Below are positions 26,499-34,872 of a stretch of DNA of 46,176 nucleotides, piece after piece (the first letter of the stretch is position 1; the number at the start of each line of letters is the position of its first letter). The stretch comes from Stenotrophomonas lacuserhaii. GTDB taxonomy: Bacteria > Pseudomonadota > Gammaproteobacteria > Xanthomonadales > Xanthomonadaceae. The DNA lies in assembly GCF_014836545.1 (NCBI RefSeq), contig NZ_JACSQS010000015.1, positions 1 to 46,176 of the forward strand, given 5' to 3'. The position numbers were made by a program, and so were the translations under genes. Below the pieces are notes generated by a model. The model was not told the DNA's origin and searched no databases. It saw nothing but the letters and a program-made list of their open reading frames with translations.

Positions 26499-27080
26499 CT
26501 AGCGCAAAGGCTCCGGGCTCGGCCGCTTGGCCAGCTTGCGCTGCAGTGAACGGCGGTGCATGCCCAGCAGGCGCGCTGCGGCTGACACGTTGCCACCGGT
26601 CTCATGCATCGCCTGCTGGATGTGCTCCCACTGCAGCCGGCTGATCGGTGTCATCGCATCGGGCAGGTCCAGCTCGCCGTCGTCGTCGGGACCGTCATCT
26701 TCTTCGCCCAGTGCGCGCAGGATCATCGGCACCGTGGCCGGCTTGGGCAGGTAATCGTCCGCGCCCAGCTTGATCGCCTCCACCGCGGTAGCGATGCTGG
26801 CATAGCCGGTCACCAGCAGGATGCGCATGTCCGCGCGCAGCGCGCGCAACGGCTGGATCAGCGCCAGTCCGGACTCACTGCCAAGCTTCAGGTCGATCAG
26901 GGCGAACGCCGGCGGCTGCTGCCGGGCCAGCAGCAATGCGCTGGCCGAATCCTGCGCCGTACGCGTTTCCAGCCCTTTGCGCGCCAGGCTGCGCTGCAGG
27001 GTGCGCAGGTACAGCTCGTCATCATCGACCAGCAGGCCATCACCGTGCAGCGAGGCCGGGGTGGGGAAGGGCCTGTTCAT
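26499..27080 (-). CDS. RegA/PrrA/ActR-type response regulator
   Basis: A 193-residue redox-type response regulator. The receiver domain has the acidic pocket VDDDE (19-21), phospho-acceptor Asp63 (LIDLKLG), Thr91 and Lys113 (LPKPA). After a short acidic linker comes a Fis-like helix-turn-helix (NVSAAARLLGMHRRSLQRKL) that matches the highly conserved RegA recognition region. The start at 27080 has AGGAAA upstream and overlaps the kinase stop by four bases. Homologues control photosynthesis, respiration and carbon fixation genes in response to the quinone redox state. Confidence 0.9.
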   Translation of the reverse strand: MNRPFPTPASLHGDGLLVDDDELYLRTLQRSLARKGLETRTAQDSASALLLARQQPPAFALIDLKLGSESGLALIQPLRALRADMRILLVTGYASIATAVEAIKLGADDYLPKPATVPMILRALGEEDDGPDDDGELDLPDAMTPISRLQWEHIQQAMHETGGNVSAAARLLGMHRRSLQRKLAKRPSPEPLR

Positions 27081-28306
27081 GGGGTTTCCTCGCGGGGGAC
27101 CAGGGGGATGCGGAAGCCGACGCGGCTGCCGGCGCCCTGCGCCGGACGCATCCACATTTCACCGTTCAGGCGTTCAATGGTGGCGTGGGACAGGGCCAGT
27201 CCCACGCCCATGCCTTCGCTCTTGCTGGAGCTGAACAAGGTGCCGGGCAGCACCGCCTTGCGCGTGTCGAAGCCGGGACCGAAGTCGCGCACCTCGCCGA
27301 CCAGATCATCGCCCTCGATGCGCAGCGAAAGCTCCACTTCCGCGCGGCCGACCTGTTCGCCGGCTTCGGCGGCGTTGTTCAGCAGGACCATCAGCAGGTG
27401 GCCCACGCCGGCATCCAGTGGCCGGGTCAGCGGGGCGTCGGGGTTGCGGGTGAGGGTGATGGTCGGGCGCACCAGGCGCCACTGTTCCAGCACCTGCAGG
27501 GCGGTGGACGGTCCGCGACCGGGGGCATCCGGCGACGCCGGCGCGGCCAGCGCCAACACCCGTTCGCGGCACTGCACCAGCAGCTCGCGCAGGGTTTCCA
27601 CGTCGTCGCGCACGTCGGTGCTCTGGTTCTGTTCGGCGATGTCGTCGGCCAGCAGGGTCATCGTCGCCAGGGGCGTATTGAGTTCGTGGGCGACCGAGGC
27701 CGCATGGGTGGCCAGTGCGACGATGCCTTCGTTGCGTGCGAAGCGCTCCCGCAGCAGCGACAGTTCGTGTTCGCGCTGGCGCAGGGCGATGGCCAGCCGC
27801 GTGGAGAACGCCAGCACGACCGTCACCGAAATCAGGAAATTCGCCACCACGCCCCATTGCTGCAGGACTTCCGGCGCAAAGTAGCCGCCTGCAGGCAGCG
27901 GCAGGCCGAACGCTGCGCTGACGCAGTAGCCGATCAGGCAGGCAGCGGCCACCGCCAGCGTCCAGCGCGCTGGCAGGGCGAGCGCCGCCAGGGCGATCAG
28001 GATCAGGAACAGCGAGCCGAACGGATTGGTGATGCCGCCACTCCAGCCGACCATCCAGGTCAGCACGGTCACATCCACCAGGATGTGCCCGAATGCGGTC
28101 ACCGGGGCGGTATCGGTGCCGTGGACGCGCAGCTGGGCGTAGGTGTTGAACAGCGCCAGCACGGCCACGCCGGCCCACAGTGGAACCTGCGGCAGGGGCA
28201 GGCCAAGCACCCAGGTGGCGACCAGGATGGTGGCCGCCTGCCCGGCGGTGGCCAGCCAGCGCAGGCTGCACAGGGTCTGCAGGAAAGGGGCATCGGGGGA
28301 TGTCAT
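27077..28306 (-). CDS. RegB/PrrB-type redox sensor kinase
   Basis: A 409-residue membrane histidine kinase with about six transmembrane segments in the first 180 residues. It contains GGITNPF, matching the GGxxNPF heptapeptide that binds ubiquinone in RegB. The H box is HAASVAHELNTPLATM, followed by N box (NNAAEAGEQ) and G boxes (DFGPGF, GMGVGLALS). An ATG three codons upstream (28315) is equally possible; neither start has a good ribosome site. It is coupled to the response regulator and divergent from ispG. The sensor probably links quinone redox state to gene control. Confidence 0.9.
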   Translation of the reverse strand: MTSPDAPFLQTLCSLRWLATAGQAATILVATWVLGLPLPQVPLWAGVAVLALFNTYAQLRVHGTDTAPVTAFGHILVDVTVLTWMVGWSGGITNPFGSLFLILIALAALALPARWTLAVAAACLIGYCVSAAFGLPLPAGGYFAPEVLQQWGVVANFLISVTVVLAFSTRLAIALRQREHELSLLRERFARNEGIVALATHAASVAHELNTPLATMTLLADDIAEQNQSTDVRDDVETLRELLVQCRERVLALAAPASPDAPGRGPSTALQVLEQWRLVRPTITLTRNPDAPLTRPLDAGVGHLLMVLLNNAAEAGEQVGRAEVELSLRIEGDDLVGEVRDFGPGFDTRKAVLPGTLFSSSKSEGMGVGLALSHATIERLNGEMWMRPAQGAGSRVGFRIPLVPREETP

Positions 28307-28407
28307 GATGGCCATCGTATGCGTTGCCCGCGTGTACCGCCTGCGACAATCGGCCGCACATGCCACCGCGGCTGAATGGGAGTCACCCGACGGTCGCGCA
28401 GCAGCGC

Positions 28408-28413
28408 TAGAAT
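28408..28413 (+). promoter_or_regulatory. ispG -10, leaderless arrangement
   Basis: TAGAAT ends six bases before the ispG ATG at 28420, so the transcript should begin at or within a base of the start codon. There is no good -35 and no Shine-Dalgarno. Confidence 0.5.
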
Positions 28414-28419
28414 ATTGCG

Positions 28420-29685
28420 ATGCATGACGCCGTTTCCCGACCGACACCGCCCGCCGAGCCCACCTCCTGGCCGCGCCGACTGACCCAGCCTGTCCGCATC
28501 GGCGGCGTGGTGGTGGGCGGTGGCAAGCCGGTGGTGGTGCAGTCGATGACCAACACCGATACCGCCGACGTGGCGTCCAGCGTCAAGCAGGTCGCCGAGT
28601 TGTGGCGGGCCGGTTCGGAAATGGTGCGCCTGACCGTCAACAACCCCGAGTCCGCCGCGGCCATTCCGCGCATCGTCGACAAGCTGGCGATGATGGGCAT
28701 CGAGGTACCGTTGATCGGTGACTTCCATTACAACGGCCACCAGCTGCTGAGCGCCGAGCCGGCCTGTGCCGAAGCCCTGGCCAAGTACCGTATCAATCCG
28801 GGCAACGTCGGCTTCGGCAAGAAGAAAGATCTGCAGTTCGCGCAGCTGATCGAGTTCGCGATCCGCTACGGCAAGCCGGTACGCATCGGCGCCAACTGGG
28901 GCTCGCTGGACCAATCGCTGGCGGCCCGGTTGATGGATGAGAACACCCAGCGCGAACAGCCGTGGGATGCCGGCCGCGTGCTGCGCGAAGCACTGATCCG
29001 GTCTGCGCTGGATTCGGCCGAAACCGCGGTCGAACTCGGCCTGCCACGCGATCGCATCGTGCTCTCGGCGAAGGTCAGTGGCGTGCAGGAGCTGATCGCG
29101 GTGTACCGTGATCTTGCCCAGCGTTCGGACTTCGCCCTGCACCTGGGCCTGACCGAAGCCGGCATCGGCAGCAAGGGCATCGTGGCCTCGGCGGCGGCGC
29201 TGGCGGTGCTGATGCAGGAAGGCATCGGTGACACCATCCGGATCTCGCTCACGCCCGAACCGGGCCAGTCGCGGACCCAGGAAGTGATCGTCGCCCAGGA
29301 GCTGCTGCAGACCACCGGGCAGCGTGCGTTCACCCCGCTGGTCACCGCGTGCCCGGGCTGTGGCCGCACCACCTCCGAGTTCTTCCAGGAGCTGGCGAAA
29401 GTGGTTCAGAACCACGTACGCGAACGCATGCCGCTGTGGAAGATCGAACATCCCGGTGCGGAGAACATGACGTTGGCCGTGATGGGCTGCATCGTCAACG
29501 GGCCGGGTGAGTCGCGTCACGCCAACATCGGCATTTCGCTGCCGGGTACCGGGGAAGCGCCCGCCGCGCCGGTGTTCGTCGATGGCGAGAAGAAGATCAC
29601 CCTGCGCGGCGAGAACATCGCCCAGGATTTCGTCAAGCTGATAGACGACTACGTCGAACAGAACTATGTCCGAAGCGCCGGGTAA
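28420..29685 (+). CDS. ispG: HMBPP synthase (GcpE)
   Basis: IspG converts MEcPP to HMBPP in the non-mevalonate isoprenoid pathway using a [4Fe-4S] cluster. The 421-residue protein has the TIM-barrel part ([55 protein letters not shown]) and the cluster ligands in CPGCGR and GCIVNGPGE. It is divergent from the redox kinase pair, and its end overlaps the PAP2 gene start by 20 bases. A leaderless mRNA is suggested by the -10 placement. Confidence 0.97.
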   Translation: MHDAVSRPTPPAEPTSWPRRLTQPVRIGGVVVGGGKPVVVQSMTNTDTADVASSVKQVAELWRAGSEMVRLTVNNPESAAAIPRIVDKLAMMGIEVPLIGDFHYNGHQLLSAEPACAEALAKYRINPGNVGFGKKKDLQFAQLIEFAIRYGKPVRIGANWGSLDQSLAARLMDENTQREQPWDAGRVLREALIRSALDSAETAVELGLPRDRIVLSAKVSGVQELIAVYRDLAQRSDFALHLGLTEAGIGSKGIVASAAALAVLMQEGIGDTIRISLTPEPGQSRTQEVIVAQELLQTTGQRAFTPLVTACPGCGRTTSEFFQELAKVVQNHVRERMPLWKIEHPGAENMTLAVMGCIVNGPGESRHANIGISLPGTGEAPAAPVFVDGEKKITLRGENIAQDFVKLIDDYVEQNYVRSAG

Positions 29686-30391
29686 GTCGGGGATGACGGC
29701 CGGCTCGGAGGAAGAGGCTGCCGGCGTCCGGCACTGGCTCTCGCGAAATGCCTGGCGGTTCGTGCTGTTGTTCGCCGGCGTGCTGTTGCCGCTGGCGGTG
29801 TTCGTCGAGCTTGCCGATGAAGTGCACGAGTTCGAGGCCTTCCATTTCGACGCGCCGTTGTTGTGGCGCCTGCATGGCTGGCACGGGCCGGTACTGGACC
29901 AGATGGTGGTGATCATCACCCGGCTCGGCTACGAGTGGTTCCTGATCCCGGCCGATGTGGTCATCGTGGCGGCGCTGTTGTGGTTCAAACGATGGCGTGA
30001 AGCCGCCTTTGCCGCCATCGGCTTCGTCGGCTCGGCGCTGCTGAACATGGGCAGCAAGCAGTTCTTCCAGCGTGACCGGCCGAGCCTGTGGGAATCGATC
30101 GCGCCGGAATCTACCTACAGCTTCCCCAGTGGCCACGCGATGGGGTCGATGACCTTCGCCTGCGTGGCCGTGCTGCTGGCCTGGAACACCCGCTGGCGCT
30201 GGCCGGTTGCCGTGCTGGCGCCGCTGTTCGCGGTGCTGGTCAGCGTGTCGCGGGTCTACCTGGGCGTGCATTACCCTTCCGACATCCTGGCCGGCTGGTG
30301 CGCTGCGCTGGTCTGGGTGGTGGGGTGTTACCTGGTGATGTTCCGCCAGCGCCGGCCTTGGCGCGGAGGCACAGATGTTCCCGTGGCGTGA
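29666..30391 (+). CDS. PAP2-family membrane phosphatase
   Basis: A 241-residue (or 232 from ATG 29693) inner-membrane phosphatase with about six membrane segments. The three-part phosphatase signature is complete: [20 protein letters not shown] and [16 protein letters not shown], with the two catalytic His. Likely substrates are undecaprenyl pyrophosphate or phosphatidic acid derivatives; adjacency to the isoprenoid gene ispG slightly favours the former. The first ATG overlaps ispG; the ribosome sites of both candidates are weak. Confidence 0.85.
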   Translation: MSEAPGKSGMTAGSEEEAAGVRHWLSRNAWRFVLLFAGVLLPLAVFVELADEVHEFEAFHFDAPLLWRLHGWHGPVLDQMVVIITRLGYEWFLIPADVVIVAALLWFKRWREAAFAAIGFVGSALLNMGSKQFFQRDRPSLWESIAPESTYSFPSGHAMGSMTFACVAVLLAWNTRWRWPVAVLAPLFAVLVSVSRVYLGVHYPSDILAGWCAALVWVVGCYLVMFRQRRPWRGGTDVPVA

Positions 30392-30422
30392 ATGAATCAT
30401 AAAGATCGGGCCGTTAGTAGGC

Positions 30423-30428
30423 TATATT
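30423..30428 (+). promoter_or_regulatory. Candidate -10 for leader ORF and gacA-like gene
   Basis: TATATT lies 19 bases before the leader ORF. It would start a transcript near 30435 with a leader of about 150 bases before the response-regulator gene. The -35 is poor. Confidence 0.4.
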
Positions 30429-30446
30429 GATCTCAAAGGACCAATC

Positions 30447-30590
30447 ATGGCGGTCCCCGGAATGCCAGAGCCGGGTCAATGTGATTCCCGCCGCAATTCG
30501 GAACAAGGTGTCGGGAACTGCGCTTGTGGGACGTCTTCCCGGTACCTACCGTGGAAGTCGGAAGCGGTAGTGAAAGGGGAAGATGCATGA
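30447..30590 (+). CDS. 47-residue leader ORF coupled to the GacA-like gene
   Basis: An ATG at 30447 has AAAGGA (30435-30440) six bases upstream, a better ribosome site than most genes here. It opens 47 codons (starting MAVPGMPEPGQCD and ending AVVKGEDA) that stop in a TGA overlapping the next ATG (ATGA). The product has three Cys, is soluble and resembles nothing I know. Codon third positions are only about 57% G+C, much lower than neighbouring genes, so the ORF may matter as a translated leader rather than as a protein. The same stretch contains eight GGA triplets, two of them in the ribosome sites of this ORF and of the regulator gene. Confidence 0.6.
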   Translation: MAVPGMPEPGQCDSRRNSEQGVGNCACGTSSRYLPWKSEAVVKGEDA

Positions 30591-31234
30591 CGATTCGTGT
30601 CTATCTGGTGGACGACCACGCATTGGTCCGCACCGGTATGAAGATGATCCTGTCCGGCGAAACCGATATGGAGGTCATCGGCGAGGCAGAGTGCGGCGAA
30701 GATGCGCTGCGCGAGATCCGGCAACTGAAGCCGGACGTGGTGCTGTGCGATCTCCACCTGCCGGGCGTCAGCGGGCTGGAAGTCACCGAACGGATCGTGC
30801 GCGGCCAGGAGGCCACGCGGGTCGTCATCGTGTCGGTGCTGGAAGACGGGCCGATGCCCAAGCGCCTGCTGGAAGCCGGTGCATCGGGCTACATCAGCAA
30901 AGGCTGCAACGCGCAGGAACTGCTGCGCGCAGTTCGCGATGCGTCACTTGGGCGGCGTTACCTGGGCAGCAACATCGCGCAGAACCTGGCCCTGTCCACG
31001 GTGGAAGGCAGTGCCTCGCCATTCGACAGCCTGTCGCCGCGCGAACTGGAAGTGGCCCTGCTGCTGACCCAGGGGCTGCGTCAGGAAGACATCGCGCGCC
31101 GGCTCAGCCTGAGCGCCAAGACCATCAACACGCACAAGGCGCGTCTGTTCGAAAAGATGGGAATCCACGACAACATCGCACTGGCCCGCATGGCCAGCCA
31201 GTACGGCCTGGTGGACCCGGCACGCCCGATGTGA
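30587..31234 (+). CDS. GacA/UvrY-like response regulator
   Basis: A 215-residue NarL/FixJ-type regulator. The receiver has DDH (9-11), phospho-acceptor Asp55 (VLCDLHLPG), and SKG with the conserved Lys. The LuxR-type helix-turn-helix is at about 149-211 (LSPRELEVALLLTQGL, SLSAKTINTHKARLFEKM). Receiver segments VRTGM, KRLLEAGASGYISKG, RYL..IAQ.LAL and SPFDSLS closely follow GacA. GacA with a GacS kinase drives the small RNAs that titrate CsrA/RsmA, and csrA is in this window; the kinase is not. The ATG at 30587 has AGGGGAAG upstream and overlaps the leader ORF. Confidence 0.88.
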   Translation: MTIRVYLVDDHALVRTGMKMILSGETDMEVIGEAECGEDALREIRQLKPDVVLCDLHLPGVSGLEVTERIVRGQEATRVVIVSVLEDGPMPKRLLEAGASGYISKGCNAQELLRAVRDASLGRRYLGSNIAQNLALSTVEGSASPFDSLSPRELEVALLLTQGLRQEDIARRLSLSAKTINTHKARLFEKMGIHDNIALARMASQYGLVDPARPM

Positions 31235-31252
31235 TCGCGATGGGTGGTGGGT

Positions 31253-31329
31253 TAACGACCGTTGGTCGTGGTGGGTGACGACCGTTGGTCGTCACATTTT
31301 TAACCCCGCCGAGCATGGCTCGGCGCTAC
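31253..31329. repeat. SMAG/REP palindrome cluster after the GacA-like gene
   Basis: One degenerate unit (ACGACC, GTT, GGTCGT near 31254-31269) is followed by GTGACGACC (31275-31283), GTT, and GGTCGTCAC (31287-31295), then ATTTTT, so it may double as the terminator. A minus-strand unit with GTAG lies at 31307-31329 and is identical to the one at 26473-26495. The middle palindrome recurs exactly at 38789-38809. Confidence 0.8.
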
Positions 31330-31332
31330 CCC

Positions 31333-31992
31333 TCAGCGACCGCGCACCCGCGCCACGATCTTCGCCGCACCGGCGGCGGCATCGCGCACCTTGTCCCACG
31401 CCCCGTCGGCGATCCAGTTGCCCGGCACCATCCACGAACCGCCGATGCAGACCACGTTCTTCTGCTCCAGGTACTCCGCGGCGCTGTCTTCGGTGATGCC
31501 ACCGGTCGGGCACAGCTTCAGGTCCGGCACCGGCCCGGCCAGGCCCTTGATCATCGCCAGCCCACCCACCGCCGTGGCCGGGAACAGCTTGCAGACCCGG
31601 AAACCACGCGCGTAGAGCGCCAGCAGTTCGGTCGGTGACGCCGCACCGGGCACCACCGGCAGCGGCGCAGCGGCGAGCGCATCGGCCATGTGCGTCGGGG
31701 TGCCCGGCGTGACCAGGAAATCCGCGCCGGCATCGATGGACTGCTGCATCTGCTCCACCGTCAGCACCGTGCCCGCGCCGACCACCACGCCCGGCAGCTC
31801 GCGCTTCAACATCGCCAGCGCGTCCATCGCCACCGGCGTACGCAGGGTAAGCTCGATGGCCGGCAGGCCGCCTTCCAGCAGCGCCGCACTGACCGCCCGC
31901 GCCTGATCCAGCGTATGCACCGTCACCACCGGCAGGATCCCCGCCGCCGTCAACATTTCCGCCGCCCGCACCTGATGCTGCTGAATGCTCAT
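31333..31992 (-). CDS. eda: KDPG aldolase
   Basis: Eda splits 2-keto-3-deoxy-6-phosphogluconate into pyruvate and glyceraldehyde 3-phosphate. The 219-residue protein has catalytic Glu47 (PAIELTLRTP) and Schiff-base Lys135 (FRVCKLFPA), plus GAGTVLT and GSWMVP. The start at 31992 gives the usual N-terminus (MSIQQHQVRAAEMLTAAGILPV); the longer frame is an unrelated read-through. It is the last gene of zwf-glk-pgl-edd-eda, but is set off from edd by 199 bases holding a large inverted repeat. Confidence 0.96.
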   Translation of the reverse strand: MSIQQHQVRAAEMLTAAGILPVVTVHTLDQARAVSAALLEGGLPAIELTLRTPVAMDALAMLKRELPGVVVGAGTVLTVEQMQQSIDAGADFLVTPGTPTHMADALAAAPLPVVPGAASPTELLALYARGFRVCKLFPATAVGGLAMIKGLAGPVPDLKLCPTGGITEDSAAEYLEQKNVVCIGGSWMVPGNWIADGAWDKVRDAAAGAAKIVARVRGR

Positions 31993-32049
31993 GCCCTGCT
32001 CTTCCTTTTTATTTGTCTGCGGCGCGTGGATGCGCCGACGTGTGTCCGA

Positions 32050-32160
32050 GGTGGCGGTGGGAATGCCGCCGGCAGGACCGCTCTCGCGCACGACGCGCGA
32101 GTGCGAGCCCCCATGGATGGGTTCACGGCGGGTCCTGGCGGCGGCATTCCCGCCGCCACC
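32050..32160. repeat. Long inverted repeat between edd and eda
   Basis: Arms of about 32 bases (32050-32081 and 32128-32160; outer parts GGTGGCGG and CCGCCACC, inner parts GGGAATGCCGCC and GGCGGCATTCCC) match with three differences. The 46-base centre contains further hairpins, CTCGCGC with GCGCGAG (32083-32101) and a CCCATGGATGGG palindrome. It looks like a mobile or dispersed palindromic repeat inserted in the operon and would fold strongly in the mRNA. Confidence 0.8.
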
Positions 32161-32191
32161 GCCAGCCGACCAACCCACCGCGCAATGCGCC

Positions 32192-34108
32192 TCAGGCGTC
32201 CTTCGCCTCATGTGGCGCATCCGCCGCCGCGGCATCATGCCCCAGCTCATATTCCGCATCGTAATCCCACGCACTGCCATCGGCGGCCGCCGGCCCGCAC
32301 GAAATCGAGATCGCGCCCTGGTCGGCCGGTCCCACCACCAGGCGGTTGACCGCGAACAGGTTGCGTCCCAGATCATTGGCTGCCGGTGCGGTGTTCGGCG
32401 CATGCGTGCGCGCCGCCCATTCGGCCTCGTCGACCAGAACTTCCAAGGTGCCGGCTTCGCCATCCAGGCGGATGATGTCGCCCTCGCGCAGCTTGCCCAA
32501 GGGGCCGCCGCGCGCCGCTTCAGGGGTCATGTGGATCGCCGCGGGAATCTTGCCCGACGCGCCGGACAGGCGCCCATCGGTCACCAGCGCCACGCGCCGG
32601 CCCTGGTTCTGCAGCAGGCCCAGCAACGGTGCCAGTGAATGCAGTTCCGGCATGCCGTTGGCGCGCGGCCCCTGGTAACGCACCACGGCCACGAAGTCCT
32701 GTGGCAGCAGGCCGGCCGCATGCAGCTTGTTCAGCACCTGCGGCGCATCAACGACCACCGCAGGGGCCTCGATGCTGCGGTACTGCGGCTTCACCGCCGA
32801 CAGCTTGATCAGCGAACGACCGAGGTTGCCGCGCAGCAGGCGCAGGCCGCCCTGGCTTTCGAAGGGATTGTCCACGCCGCGCGCGACGTCTTCATCAGCA
32901 CTGCGGATGATGCCGTCCACCCAGACCACCTGGCCGTCCTGCAGGCGTGGCTCGCGCGCGTAGTCGGCCATGCCACCGCGTGCCACGGTGACGATGTCGC
33001 CGTGCATCAGCCCGGCGCGGATCAGCTCGCCGAACACGAAGGCGGGGCCGCCTGCGGCCGCGAAGCGGTTCACGTCGGCCTCGCCATTGGGGTACACCCG
33101 GGTCAGCAGCGGGATCAGCTGGGACAGCTGGTCCATGTCGTCCCAGGTCACCACGATGCCGGCGGCGCGGGCCACCGCGATCCAGTGGATGGTGTGGTTG
33201 GTGGAGCCGCCGGTGGCCATCAAGGCGACGATCGCGTTGATGATCGCGCGCTCGTCGATGATCCGCCCGATGGGGCGGTAGTCATCGCCCAGCGCGGTCA
33301 TTTCCAGCGCACGCACGGTCGCTTCGCGGGTCAGCGCGCCGCGCAGGGTCTGTTCGGGGTTGACGAACGAGGCACCCGGCAGCTGCACGCCCATCGCTTC
33401 CAGCAGCACCTGGTTGGAGTTGGCCGTGCCGTAGAACGTGCAGGTGCCGGCGCCGTGGTAGGAGGCCGCTTCGGCTTCCAGCAGTTCCTCGCGGGTGGCT
33501 TCGCCGGCGGCATAGCGCTCGCGCACTTCGGCCTTCTGCTTGTTCGGAATGCCCGGCGTCATCGGGCCGGCCGGCACGAACACCGAGGGCAGGTGGCCGA
33601 AGGCCAGCGCGCCGATCAGCAGGCCCGGCACGATCTTGTCGCACACGCCGAGGTAGATCGCCGCATCGAACATGTCGTGGCTGAGCCCGATGGCGGTGGA
33701 CTGGGCGATGACATCGCGCGAGAACAGCGACAGCTCCATGCCGCCGCGGCCCTGGGTCACGCCGTCGCACATCGCCGGCACGCCGCCGGCCACCTGCGCG
33801 GTCGCGCCCCATTCGCGGGCGATCTCACGGATCTGCTCGGGATAGGTCTCGAACGGTTGGTGCGCCGACAACATGTCGTTGTAGGAGGTGATGATGCCGA
33901 GGTTCGGCGTCACCCCGCCACGCAGGCGGCCCTTGTCGGTGCCACCGCAGGCGGCAAAGCCGTGGGCAAGGTTGCCGCAGCTCAGGCGGCTGCGGAACGG
34001 GCCATCGCGCAGGGCGGCGTCGATGCCGGCCAGGTAAGCGGCGCGCGAAGCGGCGCTGCGGCGCACGATGCGCTCGGTGATGGCGTGCAGTTGCGGATGC
34101 AGACTCAT
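32192..34108 (-). CDS. edd: 6-phosphogluconate dehydratase
   Basis: Edd dehydrates 6-phosphogluconate to KDPG, the defining step of the Entner-Doudoroff pathway. The 638-residue protein belongs to the IlvD/Edd family of iron-sulfur dehydratases. Cluster-ligand regions are visible in [46 protein letters not shown] and [18 protein letters not shown], with [12 protein letters not shown] near the C-terminus. It lies 41 bases after pgl. Confidence 0.97.
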   Translation of the reverse strand: MSLHPQLHAITERIVRRSAASRAAYLAGIDAALRDGPFRSRLSCGNLAHGFAACGGTDKGRLRGGVTPNLGIITSYNDMLSAHQPFETYPEQIREIAREWGATAQVAGGVPAMCDGVTQGRGGMELSLFSRDVIAQSTAIGLSHDMFDAAIYLGVCDKIVPGLLIGALAFGHLPSVFVPAGPMTPGIPNKQKAEVRERYAAGEATREELLEAEAASYHGAGTCTFYGTANSNQVLLEAMGVQLPGASFVNPEQTLRGALTREATVRALEMTALGDDYRPIGRIIDERAIINAIVALMATGGSTNHTIHWIAVARAAGIVVTWDDMDQLSQLIPLLTRVYPNGEADVNRFAAAGGPAFVFGELIRAGLMHGDIVTVARGGMADYAREPRLQDGQVVWVDGIIRSADEDVARGVDNPFESQGGLRLLRGNLGRSLIKLSAVKPQYRSIEAPAVVVDAPQVLNKLHAAGLLPQDFVAVVRYQGPRANGMPELHSLAPLLGLLQNQGRRVALVTDGRLSGASGKIPAAIHMTPEAARGGPLGKLREGDIIRLDGEAGTLEVLVDEAEWAARTHAPNTAPAANDLGRNLFAVNRLVVGPADQGAISISCGPAAADGSAWDYDAEYELGHDAAAADAPHEAKDA

Positions 34109-34149
34109 TGGCTACCAGCGTGGAAGAGGTGGCGAGAGGGAACGTCGGA

Positions 34150-34872
34150 TCAGTCGGCCCAGTGCACGCGCAGGCGCGGGCCGGGCTGGTCGATGGCGGC
34201 GAGGATCGGGTACTGCTGGACATCGTTGCTGTCCAGTGCGTGCTGCAGGACTTCCAGTTTCTGCTTGCCACGCAGCAGCAGCAGGCGCTGGCGGCAGGCA
34301 CGCAGGCCGTGCGGGGTCAGCGTGATGCGCAGCGGCCACTGGTTCGAGCCGGGGCAACCGGTCGCGTCCAGTGCGGCATAGGGCAGGGTGCTTTCCAGCG
34401 CGCGCTGCAGGTCGCGCGAGCCCGGGAACAGCGAGCAGGTATGCCCGTCATTGCCCATGCCCAGCGCCACCAGGCTGGGTGGCAGGCTGTACTGCGCCTG
34501 CAGGTTGGCGGTATAGACGCACTCCGGCAACGGCTTGCCGATGCGCACCAGCGGATCGAAATGAGCCCCTTCGGCGCGCTGCAGGAAGCTTTCGCGCACC
34601 AGGTGGGCGTTGCTGTCGCGATCCTGCGGCGACAGCCAGCGCTCATCGGCCAGGCTCACTTCCACCCGGTCCCAATGCACGTCCAGTTCGGCCAGTGCCT
34701 GGTACACCGGCGCCGGCGTAGTGCCGCCGGACAGCAGCATGCGCGCGCGGCCGTGTTCGGCGATGTCGGTGTTGAGGATCTTCGCCATGTCGGCGGCGAC
34801 CGCTTCGATCCAGCCGTCGGCCTCGCGGTGGGCGATGAACTCGACGCGATCAGAAGAGAACGGGGTAGGCAT
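34150..34872 (-). CDS. pgl: 6-phosphogluconolactonase
   Basis: Pgl hydrolyses 6-phosphogluconolactone. The 240-residue protein is of the glucosamine-6-phosphate-deaminase-like fold, with MLLSGGTTPAPVYQAL, SLADERWL (family signature) and ALGMGNDGHTCSLFPGS with the catalytic His. It starts at 34872 in a TGATG overlap with the glk stop, so translation is coupled. Confidence 0.95.
   Translation of the reverse strand: MPTPFSSDRVEFIAHREADGWIEAVAADMAKILNTDIAEHGRARMLLSGGTTPAPVYQALAELDVHWDRVEVSLADERWLSPQDRDSNAHLVRESFLQRAEGAHFDPLVRIGKPLPECVYTANLQAQYSLPPSLVALGMGNDGHTCSLFPGSRDLQRALESTLPYAALDATGCPGSNQWPLRITLTPHGLRACRQRLLLLRGKQKLEVLQHALDSNDVQQYPILAAIDQPGPRLRVHWAD

Noticed and set aside
30414..30420. TTAGTAG as a LexA half-site near the GacA-like promoter
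   Set aside because: The second arm TACTACTAA is missing; a 7-base half-site is not enough.
32192..34108. Annotation of the edd gene as dihydroxy-acid dehydratase (ilvD)
   Set aside because: Same superfamily, but the N-terminal [11 protein letters not shown] segment, length and operon with zwf, pgl and eda identify Edd.
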